DNA of 7,166 nucleotides, from the NCBI GenBank assembly GCA_009779045.1, contig WREZ01000064.1, positions 1-7,166 on the forward strand. Reading direction: 5' to 3'. The notes under the pieces were generated by a model, which was not told the DNA's origin, ran no database searches, and saw nothing but the letters and a program-made list of their open reading frames with translations. Of this stretch, positions 6,205-7,166 are shown piece by piece. Each line of letters starts with the position of its first letter. Position 1 is the first letter of the stretch. A program made the position numbers and the translations under genes. This DNA is from Candidatus Bathycorpusculum sp. GTDB lineage: Archaea; Thermoproteota; Bathyarchaeia; Bathyarchaeales; Bathycorpusculaceae.

Positions 6205-6249
6205 AAAAAAACAAAAAGTTTGCTACATATATTTGAACTGTATATGTAG
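6205..6249 (-). terminator. Hairpin plus T-run terminator of the acetate transporter gene
   Basis: CTACATATA at 6223-6231 and TATATGTAG at 6241-6249 form a perfect nine-base stem with a nine-base loop, starting six bases after the satP stop. Read on the minus strand, the stem is followed by runs of five and seven T (the A-runs at 6205-6217). The arrangement looks like a bacterial intrinsic terminator, though the stem is A/T-rich. Confidence 0.6.
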
Positions 6250-6255
6250 TGTAAA

Positions 6256-6849
6256 TTAAGATGTTTCTGTCTGTTTTACAGGGCATATAGGCAGTACAGT
6301 TTTTTCGTTGGCTTCGTTGATGACTTCTGCTATTCCTAGATATATTGCACTTGAGCCGCATATGACTCCTTCTATACCTGTTAGCACGCTAAACCATAAG
6401 GGGTTTCCTAGTATTTCTTTTGTTGCCAACATAAAGAATAGTATGGCTAGACTCATAAAGACAAATTGAAGGGCTCTATTAGTTTTTAGTGTTCCAAAGA
6501 ACATTGCAAAAGTAAAGATACCCCACATCATAAAGTATGCAGCCATTGCAATGTTATCTGCGGGTGCTACAGTTCCAAAAAAGGACATACTAGGCATAAG
6601 AATAGTAAGTACAAGAGACCACCAAAAGAAGCCATAAGAGGAAAAAGCCACAGTACCAAACGTGTTACCTCTACGATACTCCATAATACCTACAATTATT
6701 TGCGCTAAACCACCAAAAGCCATACCCATTGCAAGAACCATACTGTTTAGAGAAAATAAACCCTCATTGTGCAAATTCAAAAGAACCGTAGATAAACCAA
6801 AAGCCACTAAACCTAAAGGCGCCGCATTCGCTAATTTATAGTTACTCAT
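6256..6849 (-). CDS. satP: SatP/AceTr-family acetate (succinate) transporter
   Basis: A 197-residue six-helix membrane carrier of the GPR1/FUN34/YaaH family, whose members move acetate and related short acids with protons across the cytoplasmic membrane. It matches E. coli SatP along its whole length as I recall it: KLANAAPLGL at the N-terminus, then LLNLHN, GGLAQI, EYRRGNTFG, FFGTLK, LQFVF and a CGSSAIYL segment, ending ...KTVLPI with a short extra tail. The family signature NPAPLGL is NAAPLGL here, with Ala9 for Pro. The ATG at 6849 gives the normal family start; no strong ribosome binding site is visible. The gene stands alone and convergent to the small membrane protein. Import or export of acetate cannot be decided from sequence; export would suit a fermentative or acetogenic archaeon. 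Codon endings go from 29 of 40 T/G at the start to 9 of 41 at the end. Confidence 0.92.
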   Translation of the reverse strand: MSNYKLANAAPLGLVAFGLSTVLLNLHNEGLFSLNSMVLAMGMAFGGLAQIIVGIMEYRRGNTFGTVAFSSYGFFWWSLVLTILMPSMSFFGTVAPADNIAMAAYFMMWGIFTFAMFFGTLKTNRALQFVFMSLAILFFMLATKEILGNPLWFSVLTGIEGVICGSSAIYLGIAEVINEANEKTVLPICPVKQTETS

Positions 6850-6976
6850 TTTTCCACTCTATACCTGATGATAAAAAAAGAAGAGACAAAAGAAAGTTTT
6901 TAACTCTTTCTACAACATTCAACACTTTCCGCTTAAACCCAAACACATCACCCAATCACCCACACTAGAGTTTCCA

Positions 6977-6983
6977 CTTATAG
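6977..6983 (-). promoter_or_regulatory. TATA-like box for satP overlapping a dyad
   Basis: On the minus strand CTATAAG lies about 130 bases before the satP start and overlaps the ATAGCG-N3-CGCTAT dyad. The predicted mRNA start near 6955 would give a G/T-rich leader of about 105 bases. It is chosen over other A/T blocks because the C-poor leader begins at that point. Confidence 0.3.
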
Positions 6984-7112
6984 CGTAGCGCTATTGTTTG
7001 AATTAAATAAAACATCAAGCGTGAAAGTTTTTCCACAGATTTAGAGAAGTACCAACCATTGTATCACATGATGTGTTGTTAGATACTTATGCAGATAAGT
7101 AATGCTTAATAG

Positions 7113-7122
7113 TTTAAATTTA
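7113..7122 (+). promoter_or_regulatory. Promoter and ribosome binding site of a gene beyond the right edge
   Basis: A TTTAAATTTA block at 7113-7122 predicts transcription from about 7145. An AGGAG site at 7153-7157 follows. The window ends in AT at 7165-7166, seven bases after AGGAG, so a G as the next base would complete an ATG at ideal spacing. The gene itself is not visible. Confidence 0.35.
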
Positions 7123-7166
7123 TCAATATATCAAGTATAAGAGGTAAATTACAGGAGTGTGAATAT

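Larger units (their letters stand above)
6850..7166. other. Intergenic region upstream of satP, rich in inverted repeats
   Basis: This 317-base stretch has no gene. Its left part is the satP leader: between 6897 and 6967 the plus strand has one G, so the satP-sense strand is almost C-free. A CTATAAG TATA-like box for satP reads on the minus strand at about 6977-6983. Three short perfect dyads follow: ATAGCG-N3-CGCTAT (6980-6994), CACAT-N1-ATGTG (7065-7075) and TACTTAT-N4-ATAAGTA (7084-7101). TTTCCAC occurs three times, at 6851, 6971 and 7030. The right end looks like a plus-strand promoter. Confidence 0.5.

Noticed and set aside
6025..6249. Plus-strand ORF running from the membrane protein into the terminator region
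   Set aside because: It overlaps the real gene in another frame and continues through T-runs and the satP terminator hairpin.

Overview
The window looks like archaeal chromosome of low G+C content. AT-rich TATA-like boxes lie about 25-60 bases upstream of several starts. Ribosome binding sites are GGTGA or GGAGG. The DnaK is of the compact type that lacks the roughly 24-residue N-terminal insertion of Gram-negative DnaK, and its N-terminal residues resemble those I associate with Thermoplasmata, Thaumarchaeota and Bathyarchaeia. A gut or sediment Bathyarchaeia-like organism would fit, but this lineage guess is an inference from memory of family sequences and is not proven.

Layout, left to right. 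(1) The 3' end of a flavin-reductase-domain (flavoredoxin-like) gene. (2) A HIT-family hydrolase gene with a GTG start, under its own TATA-like box. (3) A C-free, G/T-rich upstream region leading into an operon of an unrecognised 136-residue protein, grpE and dnaK, with gaps of only about 20 bases. (4) A T-run terminator, then a 203-base gap holding a 40-codon possible small ORF and a second promoter whose TATA box sits inside an inverted repeat, followed by dnaJ. (5) A 307-base gap with a T-run, two very short ORFs and a TATA-like box. (6) A small hydrophobic membrane protein of unknown function. (7) A convergent satP-type acetate/succinate transporter on the minus strand, with a hairpin plus T-run terminator. 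(8) A 317-base gap rich in inverted repeats. It ends with what appears to be the TATA box and ribosome binding site of a plus-strand gene starting at or just beyond the right edge.

How the genes work together: DnaK, DnaJ and GrpE form the ATP-driven Hsp70 folding machine. Here dnaJ is transcriptionally separable from grpE-dnaK, and an unknown protein leads the grpE-dnaK operon, so it is a candidate regulator or cofactor. The flavin reductase-like protein, HIT hydrolase, membrane protein and SatP carrier have no evident link to the chaperones.

Most notable observations. DnaK has serine in place of an invariant catalytic aspartate of the nucleotide site, with further changes at normally conserved positions, and GrpE is altered in its signature. 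The dnaJ promoter has an operator-like dyad. Across the window, third codon positions shift from T/G in 5' or middle parts of genes to A/C at 3' ends. The shift follows transcription direction, because it also holds for the minus-strand gene. I found no complete mobile element, CRISPR array, tRNA or rRNA.
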